Made by a program: the position numbers and the translations under genes
DNA from: Azolla caroliniana
Lineage: Eukaryota; Polypodiophyta
DNA length: 64,000 nucleotides
Direction of reading: 5' to 3'
Assembly: GCA_043228905.1 (NCBI GenBank)
Contig: JBHGNT010000013.1
Location: forward strand, 13,702,001-13,766,000
Notes under the pieces: generated by a model
What the model saw: the letters and a program-made list of their open reading frames with translations, nothing else
What the model was told of the DNA's origin: nothing
Database searches by the model: none
Shown: positions 1 through 11,101 of the stretch, piece by piece
Numbering within the stretch: the stretch's first letter is position 1
Layout: every line of letters begins with the position of its first letter

Positions 1-340
1 ATTGAGACAACCCATTATGCCAAGTGTGAACATGGTTGGGGGCCTTGGGTATCGCTATAAATAGAGGCCTAGCTACCCTCATTTCAGGATCTTGTTGACT
101 ATGTCGAGACTCTGCCTTGTGGTGGGTCAACTCTTGTAGCGAGCGCGACAACACCAGGTACGACTCGATGCCACGGCGGTGGTATGGGACGACGATTAAG
201 GCTCGAGTCCGTCTCGATCCCTTCACTCGGGGGTGGTCGGGTGGATCGGCACCCTTCTTTCTCTCTCTCCTTTCTTTCTATCTACCTAGATCTATCCTTA
301 TCTAATGCTTACTTTAGTACATGTCTCTAATATTGGCAGG
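1..340. other. Unclassified non-coding stretch, probably LTR debris
   Basis: No credible gene is visible. A TATA-like box (TATAAATA, 56-63) lies in a context like the LTR promoters elsewhere in the window, and a CT-rich tract lies near 260-300. It abuts decayed copia coding sequence at about 341. Most likely a fragment of another LTR or leader; no ends or duplications could be placed. Confidence 0.4.
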
Positions 341-2186
341 GGTTCGAGAACCGGAGAGCTTTGCCAAAGCCGCTAAAGATCCACGATGGGTTGAAGAGAT
401 GAACGAGGAGATGCAAGCTCTCAGCAAGAATGAGACATGGGATCTCGTCCCTCACTCATTGTAGAAGAAGGCAATCGGTTGCAGATGGATATACAAAGTG
501 AATTATAATGCCGACGGTTCCGTTAAGCACTACAAACTACACTCATAGCAAAGGGCGACACACAAACACAGGGAGTCGATTATGAAGAGACCTTTGCCCC
601 GGCTGCAAAGATGACAACCGTGTGGACCATGATGGCGCTTGCTACAGCGAAAGGGTGGCACCTCCACCAAATGGATGTGAAGAACGCTTTTCTTCAAGGC
701 AAATTAGAAGAGGAGGTGTACATGGTACAACCACCCGGCTTCCAATCCAATATTCATCCGAAAGCCGTCTGTCGACTCAAGAAGCCTCTCTACAGCCTTA
801 AGCAAGCACCACGTGCTTGGCACTCACAGATAACATAATATCTTACTTGAATCGGCTTCCGAATGTCAAAATCCGACAATTCTCTCTATGTAAGAAACGA
901 TTCCGAAAGTTTGATTGTCATCATCCTATACATGGATGATCTGGTCATTGGAGGTGAGCATCTAGTCGACATAAACAAGGTCAAGTCCCTCCTCTCCAAC
1001 AAATTCGAGATGACGGACATGAAAGAGCTCTATTACTTCCTTGGCATTGAGGTAATCCAGACTCCAACTGGAGTAATGATCTCTCAAGGACGCTACATCC
1101 TCAACTTGTTATACAAGTTTGGGATGATCGAGTCCAAATTTGTCGCAACGCCTCCAGACTCCAACTGGAGTAATGATCTCTCAACAACACTACATCCTCA
1201 ACTTGTTATACAAGTTCGGCATGACCGAGTGCAAATTTATGGCAATGCCTCTCGATTGAAACCTCAAATTGGATGGCGACTCCGACACCATACAGTGTGA
1301 GCTGACTCAGTATCGACAACTGATCGGAAGCCTCATCTACCTCACGATCACTCGACCCGACCTGAGCTATCCGGTCGGCCTCCTTAGCCAATTCATGCAA
1401 ACTCCATGAGATATCCATTCGTATTGTGCTAAGTGAGTGCTACGATACATGAGTGGAACGATGGACTATGGCATTCTCTATAAGTCGGCCACACCAATTC
1501 AACTTGAAGGGTACACAGATGCCGACTGGTTCGACTACAAAGCCGATCGACGATCAACCTCTGGTTTAGTCTTCTCCCTTGGAAGTGGAGCCATCTCCTG
1601 GAGTAGCAAGAAGAACCCAATCGTCGCTCTTTCGAGCATAGAGGCCGAATATAGGGGCGCGATGGTGGCTGCATGTGAAGCCGTATGGCTCAAGATGATA
1701 TTGAAGGCTTTGGGCGTTCCCATCAAAGATCTGATTCCCCTTTACTGCGACAATATGAGCAGTATTCAATTGGCTCAGAACCCGGTGTTCCACGCACGCA
1801 CGAAGCATATCGAAGTGCACTATCACTTCATTCGAGAGTGTGCGGCTCGAAAGTCAAAGAATGTATATGATACTAACCGTACATTTTCCCTTCCCACGCT
1901 GGTAGCTCAACTGTTAACCGGTGTTCAGGCTGGAGATGTCGACCTTCAACACATCAACATGAATCTTCAGACAATTGACATCTTCACCAAAGCCCTAGTA
2001 GCCGACAAGCTTCGGCAATTCATGTCAGACCTGGGATTGATGATCCCTGACTTGCCAAGCTTGAGGGGGAGTACGTCCGAACCGGGTATCATCTGTAGTG
2101 GACATCAAACAAAGAGAACCAAATACTGTTTGAATCGGGTACAAGCCGAAGTGGACAAGCCGATCAAAGTTGAGCTTGAGGGGGCG
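341..2186 (+). pseudogene. Cop1: decayed copia pol (RT and RNase H), lineage II
   Basis: Remnant of a Ty1/copia polyprotein covering reverse transcriptase and RNase H. It opens with the pre-RT segment (motif ESFAKAAKDPRWVEEM). The RT core has the catalytic YMDD near 932-950, and the RNase H ends with FHARTKHIEVHYHFIRE near 1790-1835. The frame is broken several times by a stop near 462, frame changes and a 97-bp tandem duplication (1057-1153 and 1154-1250). The final frame ends VELEGAC, with its TGA inside the first bases of the adjoining LTR, as in Cop5 and Cop6. Its residues match Cop5 and Cop6 rather than Cop3 and Cop4, so it belongs to the second copia lineage of the window. Gag, protease and integrase are missing. 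Non-functional. Confidence 0.85.
1057..1250 (+). repeat. 97-bp tandem duplication inside Cop1 RT
   Basis: Two adjacent copies begin with the same CCAGACTCCAACTGGAG at 1057 and 1154 and differ at several bases. The period of 97 is not a multiple of three, so the duplication shifts the frame. Confidence 0.8.
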
Positions 2187-2489
2187 TGTTGAGAATCAAG
2201 CTCAACCTAGTCTAATGTGTGAACACACCCTTGAGAGTGTATGAACACTCAAAGGTCAAAAGTTACACCACTACTCTTTACACATTAAGTATGTGTCATA
2301 GAATCATATTCTATGACACATAACTAATGCGTTTCCACATTCCCCATGACTCATGACCTTCAGTAGTTATTGAAGAGAGAGAGTGACTATATAAAGCACC
2401 CTCCTCCTACTTTGTAACATGTCGATTAATCTCCTTTGTAATATACAATCTTTTGGAGTATTTTCTATTATCAATCTTGTGTCTCTCTC

Positions 2490-2542
<53 letters not shown>

Positions 2543-2769
2543 ACACACATCTCTAACCTATTCCACTGCACAAGAATCACTATTGATTCTTTACACATAG
2601 TGATCCAGTGCGGAGTTAGTGGACTCCCGTGGTTTTGCCTCTTGAGGTTTTCCACGTTAACATACTGTGTTGACTCATTACCTTATAAGTGTATCAATCT
2701 CTATTTTTCTGTTCTGTTTCTTCCAAAGTGAGTTTCGAACTCGGTAGTGGCCAAGAGCGATTCCTCACA
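2187..2769 (+). repeat. Copia LTR, apparent junction of two lineages
   Basis: Starts TGTTGAGAATCAAGCTCAACC right after the purine tract of Cop1 (CTTGAGGGGGCG), like the LTR start of Cop5 and Cop6. Its 3' part (GTGGTTTT, then TTTTCCACGTTAACA, then a CTCGGTAGTGGCC stretch) resembles the U5 of Cop3 and Cop4 and leads into a tRNA-Met primer site and Cop2 gag. A lineage II LTR alone could end at 2662. Either a hybrid LTR or a Cop1 3' LTR fused to the U5 of a Cop2 LTR. Confidence 0.65.
2495..2542 (+). repeat. (CT)n(CA)n microsatellite in LTR
   Basis: A CT run grades into CACACA inside the LTR. CT/AG runs recur in LTRs of Cop4, Chr1 and GypF3. Confidence 0.9.
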
Positions 2770-2772
2770 AAC

Positions 2773-2784
2773 TGGTATCAGAGC
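2773..2784 (+). other. Primer-binding site of Cop2 (tRNA-Met type)
   Basis: TGGTATCAGAGC follows the LTR by a few bases and precedes gag-like sequence. This is the standard initiator-Met complement used by plant copia elements. Confidence 0.85.
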
Positions 2785-2825
2785 GAAGTTATAAACTTCA
2801 AAGAAAATAGAAGACTCATTCAGAG

Positions 2826-5050
2826 GCATGTTCAAGCTCACCGCCTCCAACTACTCAATTTGGAAGATGAAGATGAGGGACATGTTGGTAGTTAAAGATC
2901 TCTGGTTGCCGGTACAGTTTGGAGACAAAAGACCGGACAAGATTAATGTCACGACTTGGGAAGTGATGCATATGATGATGACATCATATATAAGATGTTT
3001 TATCGACATGAGCCTGTAAAATAACTTCAATGAAGAGAACAAGGTAGATGTTCTGTGGGAGAAGATCGACATTATGTTAGAGTCTCGGTATTCCAGAAAA
3101 TAGTGAGGCTCAGGTATCAAGATGGTGACAATATGGCGAAGCATATGAACACTTTCCAGGGGCTAATAAACTAGATTCGCTCGCTTGAAGTATTGCTAAA
3201 CGATGAGGTACTAGCATTGTTGTTGCTCGGATCCCTTCCAGATAGCTGGGAGACGCTGGTTGTCACATTGCGCAACGCCGGACCGGACTGAGAGTAAAAT
3301 CGAGGTTGCTAAATGAAGAACCTCGTTGGAAGGACCGAGAGTCGGGAACTTACCCGAAATTCTTAGTTACAGTGTCGTGAAGATTTCTGGCTACGGTGTG
3401 AAACCAGGATGGAATGGGCAAGTCAGCGGTGTGCAACATGTGCACATTTACAATGTAAAATGGTGTATAGAATAAAGAGGGGAAATTTATCCCACATTGT
3501 AAGGTCCCTCCCTCCTTGGGCTATAAAATGAAGGGAGGGGTCACTTGTGAGGGGGTTGCCTATTTTGAGTTAGAGAGGCATACCATTTAGGTCAAGGGTT
3601 TCCTATTCGGTTTTAGGGTTTCTTCTAGGGTTTCCTTTAGGGTTTTACTATACTTCTTTACTTGCTTATCCGGTTAGGGTTTTCTTGTAGTCATTGGGTG
3701 CGGCCTATGCGGCCATGGTTGTAATGCGTGTGGTGTTCTTCTTAATACAAACCATTTGTGTATCTTGCCTCCATCTATTTCTCATTCAATGTTAATGTTT
3801 TATTCCTTCTCCCCTTGAGCTAAGCTTCCATTTCATGTCTTACTCTTTCTCCTCTACTCCCTAGTCCAAGACCCTCGTGGTCCCACCTTGGATCCTACTC
3901 ACGCTCGCGGATTTTCGCGACAACGGAAAACAACTCTAATCAGGGAAGAGGCTGGAACAGAAGTCCCCAGAACCGGGAAAAGTCAGGGATGAGGTCGAAA
4001 TCGAGGGGGAAACCTACATGTTTCTATTGCGGGAAACCGGGGCATTCCAAAAAGAACTACCAACACTTCTAAAAAGAAAAAGGGGGAGCCGACAACTCCA
4101 AACTGAAGAAGATTTTGGAAATAAGAGGAACATCAGCAATCATGACAAGTGAAGAGGAACTATTGTTGATCACCAAGGAGAGTGAGCTACATCTTGTTAG
4201 CAACGAAACAAAGTGGGTGGTCGACTCTGGAGTGTCATTCCATCTGACCCCCGACTAGAAGTGCTTCTCATCTTATAGAGCCGGAGATCACGGTTGTATA
4301 AGCATGGGGAATGAATAAGCATGTCGAGTTTTCGGCATAGGAGATGTGTGGCTGACAACGTCAACCGGGTACAAGCTACTGTTGAAAGATGTCTGACACA
4401 TTCTGGAGGTTCGATTGAACCTAATATCATCAGGTTAACTGGATGATGAAGGCTACATGTCTAGCATTCGGAATGACACAATGAAGGTTTGCAGAGCAAG
4501 CCTGATCATGGCCTGAGCTCGAAAGATCAACACAATGTACCTTATGCATGCTCGGATATGCTAGGAAGAAGTGAACATAGCATCCGACACTGCCGGTGAG
4601 CTGTGGCACAAGAGGTTGTGTCACATGAGTCAGAAGGGGATGCGAAAACTTGATGAAGATAACCTCATTCCGGAGGTGAAAAATGACAACTTGAGAAGTG
4701 CACTCATTTCTTGGCCGACAAGCAGAACAAAACCTCTTTCTAGTCGAGATGACGGAGGAGACGGAAGGCACCACTTGAACTCATGCATACCGATGTATGC
4801 TTCATGGACACGAAGTCACATGTCAGATCGCAATACTTTGTGACTTTCATAGATGACACAACCGGAAGCTGTGGGTTTCTACGCTGAAGATGAAGCACCA
4901 GGTATTGTCCGTCTTCAAGGAGTTTCATGTGATAGTAGAAAGAGAAACCGATTGGAAATTGAAAGCAATTCGAGCAGACAATGCACGTGAATACCGAGGG
5001 CAGTTTGAGGAGCACTACTGGGGGAAGGGAATCCGGCTCAAGTAAACTGT
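2826..5050 (+). pseudogene. Cop2: heavily decayed lineage I copia gag-pol, split by a solo LTR
   Basis: The N-terminus (FKLTASNYSIWKMKMRDML, 2828 on) parallels Cop4 gag (FKLTGSNYSVWKSKMRDML), followed by degraded gag to about 3372. After the 550-bp solo LTR the same gene resumes with the CCHC zinc-knuckle region (near 4018-4060), protease (WVVDSG near 4215), GAG-pre-integrase (ELWHKRLCHMS near 4600) and the start of integrase. It breaks off at about 5050, where a GypF-type LTR begins. Numerous stops and indels occur in all parts. RT and RNase H are absent. It is clearly the oldest lineage I copy in the window. Confidence 0.8.
3373..3922 (+). mobile_element. Solo LTR of the GypF group inside Cop2 gag
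   Basis: 550 bp with ends TGTCG...CGACA. It contains TATAAAA near 3523, the block TTTATCCCACATTGTAA shared with the LTRs at 5051 and 47579, and the U5 block CTAGTCCAAGACC shared with GypF1. Flanks are ACAG (3369-3372) and ACGG (3923-3926), a likely mutated 4-bp target duplication. Cop2 gag is colinear with Cop4 across the site, so this is a solo LTR left by recombination. Confidence 0.85.
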
Positions 5051-5640
5051 TGTTGAGAAGATTCTGGGCCATGGTGAGAAACCGGGGAATATCAGAAGAA
5101 TCGGCGGGGTGGATCATGTGCACTCATCCTTGTACAAATGGTGTAGGTGATAGGGGTGCCTTTATGGCGCCGTGTAGGAGTTAAGTCAGGACAGAGAATC
5201 TCATGTAAATCGGGATTTATCCCACATTGTAACGCATCCCTCTCCTTCTTCTATAAAAAGAAGGGAGGGTCCCTTGTAGAGGGGTTGCCCATTTTGAGTT
5301 CAGAAGGGTATACCACTTAGGTCTAGGATTTGGTAGTTTTCTTGGTCTTTATCTTATTCTTAGGGTTTCTACTTTGGTCTTTCTCCCTATTTCGTTTAGG
5401 GTTTCATTTAGGGTTTTCTTCTTCTTTGTCTTATGGGTTTGATTCCTTCTTCTTGAGTGGAGGTTTAGTACTTCGTCTCGTTCTTCATCTTGTGAGAGAT
5501 CATGGGGGATTTAGGGTTTCGGGTTTCTTTATGTGACATAGGTTTCATAAGCTTGGGGTTTTGGGTTTACCGTCTTCTTGGTCGAGTTAGTGTTGTGGTT
5601 TGGGGTTTCTACAATAGCGGCTCCTCGGCATTCTGGTGGC
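5051..5640 (+). repeat. Partial GypF-type LTR, 3' end not found
   Basis: Begins TGTTGAGAAGATTCTGGG, a diverged form of the TGTCGTGAAGATT start at 3373 and 47579, and cuts off Cop2 integrase. It shares the TTTATCCCACATTGTAA block, a TATA box (TATAAAAA, 5252-5259) and the T-rich AGGGTTT stretches. No CGACA end was found; similarity fades near 5640, so the end coordinate is approximate. Confidence 0.65.
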
Positions 5641-6384
5641 GGCACTTGGAGGTTCGGTTTCCTCTCCTCGATGGAGAGCATTTCGCATGGCGGCCGGTTT
5701 GAGAAGGGAGGGTGAAGTGGAATGGGAACACTCCATTGTCTTCGGGGCGTGACCAACGATAGATGTCACGGTACCGGAGGCCAAGTTGACTCGCCTTCAC
5801 CGGTGGTAGCCGTATGCCATGAAGAGGACAAAGAGCTTCAAGAAGGTCATGGTTTGGGGTCCTTCGAGGGAGTTAATTGAAGATGCACGGGCATGGGTGG
5901 TCGAAGAGGCAAATGGAGGTCGAGAAGGAAGCCGCCTTCTCGACCGATGCAGAATAATGAGGAGGCCGTGTAGGGGTCCGGGTTCGGTACGATGGTGCCA
6001 TTACGGGGAAGGTGTGGAACAAGTCACCTTTTCAACTTGCGAAGGAATACGCCTCCCTACACGCGGAGGACAGGGCCTATGCGGAGGCCGGAAGAGCGTG
6101 CGATGGCGATGTGGGAGAGGGTGTGGAGCTAGCGACCCTCTCGTCTAGCGGAAAGGGGACAACCATGGATAAGGCCGGTGACTACGGAGCGGGGAGCGCC
6201 ACTTCGAGAGTGGGTGGAGAGTTCGGGACACGGTGGCCCGAAACATCAAGCGGGGAAGAGACGAGTGGCGGTGCCAGGACCTTACCCACACCGGTTTTAG
6301 AGACTCCGGCGGCCAAGTCAGACCTAGAGTGACGGACGGTGGCGATGGCAAGGCGGGTGACCAAAACGAGAACGATGAAGATTG
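5641..6384. other. CCGG-rich filler, left half, no gene
   Basis: Continuous with 11710-13042 once Cop3 is removed. It holds open frames of about 100 codons, but in several overlapping frames and without any motif, as expected of GC-rich sequence lacking TA-containing stops. Two short modules recur degenerately: GGTGTGGA(A/G)CAAGTCACC (6008, 12640; a weaker form at 6118) and a GGAGACT-CGGC block (6300, 11745, 12433, 12960, 47020). Probably the interior of an old non-autonomous LTR element. Confidence 0.45.
6380..6384 (+). repeat. Target-site duplication of Cop3, left copy (GATTG)
   Basis: GATTG directly precedes the 5' LTR and is repeated at 11705-11709 directly after the 3' LTR. Confidence 0.95.
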
Positions 6385-6987
6385 TGTTGGGATTACGGTC
6401 CCTTCAGATGGGATGGTCGGATATCGGAGATGAATGCCGACAAGCCCGGTTGCGGTTTCGGAACCGGATGATGAAGACCCCGGCTTCGGAGCCGGATGAC
6501 GAATGTACCCGGAGAGAGATCCGGATGCGGGAACATATCTGTGAATATGTTTGCCAAGGGCCCTTGAGGCTATAGTTGTAAATAGCCCCAAAGTCATATG
6601 TGTATAAATATGACTTAGGGCAAACAGTTTTAATGCTGCTAATCATTTTTCTGTTTTTCCACTCAAGAGGAGTGAAGAGAGAGCAGCCGTGAGAGAGATA
6701 GAGCGTGAGAGAGGAAGAGGTCGACACCTCTGTGTAATACCGCCTCTTGTGGCGAGGACAGCGAGCTCAAGGTCGTCGCCTTGCAGCTCGCCATTGTATA
6801 CTTCTTTGTATAGTGTTGGTTTGGAGTCTTGTACTCCCGTGGTTTTTCCCGTCTAGGGTTTTCCACGTTAATCCCTGTGTGTTCGCGTTTTGCTTCTCTT
6901 TGTGATTCCTATTTTCTGCTCCATTGATTCGCGCTTACTCGGTTGTGGCCGAGTGGTGAAGGTGAATCGAAGCATTGATTCACAACA
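6385..6987 (+). repeat. Cop3 5' LTR
   Basis: 603 bp, TGTTGGGATT...CACAACA. It contains three successive inverted repeats (6533-6616) around a TATA box, then the conserved U5 block GTGGTTTTTCCCGTCTAGGGTTTTCCACGT (split: 6838-6855 and 6856-6870). Confidence 0.95.
6533..6616 (+). promoter_or_regulatory. Cop3 core promoter with triple inverted repeat
   Basis: ACATAT (6533-6538)/ATATGT (6545-6550), GGCTAT (6568-6573)/ATAGCC (6582-6587) and AAGTCATAT (6591-6599)/ATATGACTT (6608-6616). The TATA box TATAAATA (6603-6610) overlaps the last arm. The same three pairs occur in the diverged Cop4 LTR at 13474-13558. Confidence 0.75.
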
Positions 6988-6990
6988 AAT

Positions 6991-7002
6991 TGGTATCAGA
7001 GC
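6991..7002 (+). other. Primer-binding site of Cop3 (tRNA-Met type)
   Basis: TGGTATCAGAGC three bases after the 5' LTR. Confidence 0.95.
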
Positions 7003-7017
7003 AAACTGCTGCAGAAA

Positions 7018-10000
7018 ATGGAAGGCGGCGGCAGCGGGCAGCCGGGGATGATGGTGCTGAATGCGCAGAATTACGCCGACTGGAAGATCAAGATGGAGGA
7101 TCTTCTGATTGTTCGGGACCTGTACGAACCGATTGACAGGTCGGAAATACCGAAGGGGGTACTTGAGTCGGAATGGAGGCTTCTGAACCGGAAAGCCGTT
7201 GCAACCATTCGGCAATACGTCGATGTGAGCGTTCTACAACATGTGGCGAACGACACCAACGCATATGAGATGTGGCGGAAGCTGTTGGGCCTCTATGAGA
7301 GGAAGAATGCGTTGAACCGGACCTCCTTGATGAGGAAGATAGTGAATCTCAAGTACCGGGACGGCGAGAGTATGGTGGAACACGTAAGCACGTTCATGGG
7401 ATTCGTGAATCAGCTTGCGGCGATCAAGTTCCCGTTGGAGGATGCAATGCAAGCCATCATCCTGATGTGTACATTGCCGGAAAGCTGGGAGAACTTGGTG
7501 GTGACTCTCAGCACCTCCTGCACAGAAGATAACTTGTCCTTGCAAACGGTAAAGACAAGTATTTTGAACGAAGAAGCGCGTCGGAGAGATAAAGAACCGG
7601 CCTCCGACCCGAAGGCGCTGCTTACCGAATCGGATCGGGGAAGACAATGGAACCGGAGTCCGCAAAGACGGGAGAAGTCGGGGACCCGGTCGCAGTCAAG
7701 AGGAAGGCCCACATGCTTCCACTGTGGGAAACCGGGGCACTTCCGAAAGAATTGTCGGCATTACCGAAAAGACAACGGAGCCGTCGACACCGATTCGAAG
7801 AAGTCACCGGAGAGAAACGGTGCATACCGGGGAGCCACGGACCGGAGAGGTTCGGATCGGCGAGGGCAGGACCGGAAAGGAACAACGGCACTCGCGGCAA
7901 GTGAGGAAGAAATCATGCTCATCACCAAAGAAGGTGAACTAAACGTTGCCGGCGATGAGACGACCTGGGTGGTCGATTCCGGAGCATCGTTCCACCTGAC
8001 CCCGGAGAGAAGATACTTCTCATCCTACACAGCCGGTGAGCATGGCTGTGTCCGGATGGGAAATGAAGGTACGTGCCGGATTGCCGGCATAGGAGACGTG
8101 TGGCTGATGACATCAACCGGATGCAAAATGCTGCTGAAGGATGTCCGACACGTTCCGGAGGTTCGATTGAACCTGATTTCGGCCGGGAGGCTAGACGATG
8201 AAGGCTACACAGGTAGCATCCGGAACGGCGTAATGAAGTTCAGCAAGGGGAGCTTGATAGTGGCTCGGGCCCGGAAGGTCAACACACTGTACCTGATGAA
8301 TTCCCGGCTATGTCCGGAGGAGCTGAACGTGGCAGCCGACACTGCCGGTGAGCTGTGGCACAAGAGACTGTGCCACATGAGTGAGAAGGGGATGAAGAGG
8401 CTTGCAGAAGACAACCTTATTCCAGTGAAGCATGTGCACCTGGAGAAGTGCACCGACTGCCTGGCCGGTAAGCAAAACCGGACCTCCTTCCACTCAAGGC
8501 CACCGACGAGACGTAGCGCACCATTGGAGCTGGTGCACACTGACGTGTGTCAAGTAGAAACGAAGTCACATGGCGGAGCCCAGTACTTCGTGACATTCAT
8601 TGATGACCACAGCCGGAAGCTGTGGACGGCACCGTTGAAGACAAAGGACCAAGTGTTGGGCGTCTTCAAAGAACTCCACGCGAGAGTGCAAAAGGGAATC
8701 CGGCAAGAAGCTGAAAGCGATACGAGCGGATAACGGAGGGGAATACCGGGGGCAGTTCCAGGAGTACTGTCGCTCGAAGGGAATCCGACTCGAGTTTACT
8801 GTGCCGAAGACGCCGGAACTGAACGGGCTGGCCGAGAGGATGAACCGGACCATAATGGAGAGGGTCCGGAGTATGCTGGCGCATGCGAAATTACCCAAGG
8901 GGTTCTGGGCTGAGGCAATGTCGACGGCGACATACGTGATAAACAGATCACCCTCAGTACCTTTGGACGGAGACACGCCGCAAAAAGTGTGGACCGGTAA
9001 GGAAGTGTCCTACCGGCATCTGAAGGTGTTCGGGTGTCTCGCATATGTGCATGTGGCAAAGGACCGGAGAGGAAAGCTAGATCCAAAGACCCGGCCATGC
9101 ATATTCCTCGGTTACGGCGACGACGAGTCCGGCTACCGAGTATGGGACCCGGTCGACAAGAAGATATTCAGGAGTCGTGATATCATCTTCATGGAGGACA
9201 AGACACTCACCGACTGGGAGTCGGAGAAGAAGATGAAGAGCTCCAAGTCGACCGGTGAGAATCAACTCTACGAGGAGCAGTCCCGACTGGCAAGGGACCG
9301 GTTAGCACTCGAGGATCCGGCCGAAGACGGTGAAGAAACAGAACCGGCCGAAGAAGATGAAAATGATACCGGAACCGGGCCCGATCCCGAAATGGATTCG
9401 GATGAAGAAGAATCGGAAGAACCGGTTACCGAAGCTCCGGAACGGAGATATCCTCTAAGAGAGAGAAGGGCCCCCCGGAGATTTCCGGAACCAGAGCACG
9501 TGCTGCTAACCGACGAGGGGGAGCCGGAGAGCTTTGAAGAAGCAAAGCATGACACCCAGAGCCGCAGGTGGTTGAGTGCCATGCAGGACGAGATGGATTC
9601 CCTGCATGAGAACCACACATATGAACTTGTGGTGTTGCCGAAAGGAAAGCGGGCACTACGAAACAAGTGGGTGTTCAAGCTGAAACCGGGAGATGCCGGA
9701 AACCCCCCGAGATACAAAGCCAGGATCGTGGTGAAGGGGTTTCAGCAGAAGAAGGGCGTCGACTTCGACGAGATATTTGCCCCGGTAGTGAAGATGACCT
9801 CCATCCGAACGGTGCTGAGCATAGCGGCAAGCATGGACCTCGAGGTAGAATAGATGGACGTGAAGACGGCATTCCTTCACGGTGACCTCGAAGAAGAGAT
9901 CTACATGCAGCAACCGGAAGGATTCGAGAAGAAAGGGAAGGAGCACCTGGTATGCCGGTTGAAGAAGAGCCTTTACGGACTGAAGCAGGCTCCCCGGCAA

Positions 10001-11091
10001 TGGTACCGGAAGTTCGACTCTTTCATGACCGACGAAGGGTACCGCAAAACGCAGTCCGACCACTGCGTGTTTGTGAAGAAGTTCGAAGGAGGAGACTTTC
10101 TAATACTCCTCCTGTACGTGGACGACATGTTGATCGTCGGACGGGACTAGGTCAAGATACGGATGCTGAAGAAGGCTCTTCACCGAACCTTCTCAATGAA
10201 GGACTTGGGTCCGGCGAGACAAATACTAGGGATGCACATCATCCGGGACCGGAGCAAGAAGCAGTTGTGGCTGTCACAGGAGAAGTACGTGACAAAGGTG
10301 CTTAAACGGTTCAACATGTCGGAAGCAAGACCGGTCGGATCGACCCTCCCGGCAAACTGCAAGCTGTCCAGCAAGCAAAGCCCCAAGACAAAGGCTGAGA
10401 GGAGGACATGATGAAAGTGCCATATGCCTCTGCCGTCGGAAGCTTGATGTACGCAATGGTGTGTACAAGACCGGACATTGGATACGCAGTCGGAGTGGTG
10501 AGCCGGTACATGAGCAATCCCGGCAAAGAGCATTGGAACGCGGCCAAGTGGATACTCCGATACCTGAAGGGCACGGCAAACGTGTGCCTCCGATTCGGCT
10601 CCGGTAAGCCCGAACTCGACGGCTTTACCGATTCGGATATGTCGGCTGATGCAGATACCAGCCGATCCACATCAGGGTATGTGATGATGTATGCAGGGGG
10701 AGCTGTATCATGGCAGTCGAGGCTGCAGAAGACGGTTGCATTGTCAACCACGGAGGCGGAGTACATGGCGGCTGTTGAAGCCGGCAAGGAAATAATATGG
10801 ATGAAGGACTTCATTAGAGAGCTCGGTATCCAGCAGGAGGAGTACCGACTCTACTGCGACAGTCAGAGTGCCATTCACCTTGCGAAGAACGCGGCTTATC
10901 ACTCCCGGACGAAGCACATCCAGCGAAGATATCACTGGATCCGGGAAAGGATAGAAGACAAGGAGTTCGTGCTGACGAAGGTCCACACGGACGAGAACGG
11001 GTCGGATATGCTGACCAAGGTGCTCACACCCGACAAGCTGGAAGCATGCCGGAAGAGGATCGGATTGGAGAGACATCCCATGCCGAAGTGA
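7018..11091 (+). pseudogene. Cop3 gag-pol polyprotein, two stops and two frameshifts
   Basis: Copia polyprotein starting at the ATG 16 bases after the primer site. In order: gag with the zinc knuckle CFHCGKPGHFRKNC (near 7714), aspartic protease WVVDSGASFHLTP (near 7970), GAG-pre-integrase ELWHKRLCHMS (8350), integrase catalytic core starting LVHTDVC (8530), RT with YVDDM (10117) and RNase H ending near 11050 with SRTKHIQRRYHWIRE. Closest known relative by recall is tobacco Tnt1 (same GYGDDE and NRSPSVPL motifs). Against Cop4 the lesions are: +1 base in an A-run near 8695, TAG at 9851-9853 (Cop4 CAG), TAG at 10148-10150 (Cop4 CAA), and -1 base near 10396-10406. Terminates at ATGCCGAAGTGA just before the purine tract. 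Not translatable as a whole. Confidence 0.9.
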
Positions 11092-11101
11092 AGGGGGAGT
11101 T
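11092..11101 (+). other. Cop3 polypurine tract
   Basis: AGGGGGAGTT between the stop codon of pol and the 3' LTR; the same AAGGGGGAGTT precedes both Cop4 LTRs. Confidence 0.8.

Noticed and set aside
5819-6332. Overlapping open frames in filler as genes
   Set aside because: GC-rich sequence open in several frames at once, Arg/Gly-rich translations, no motif, and degenerate internal repeats.
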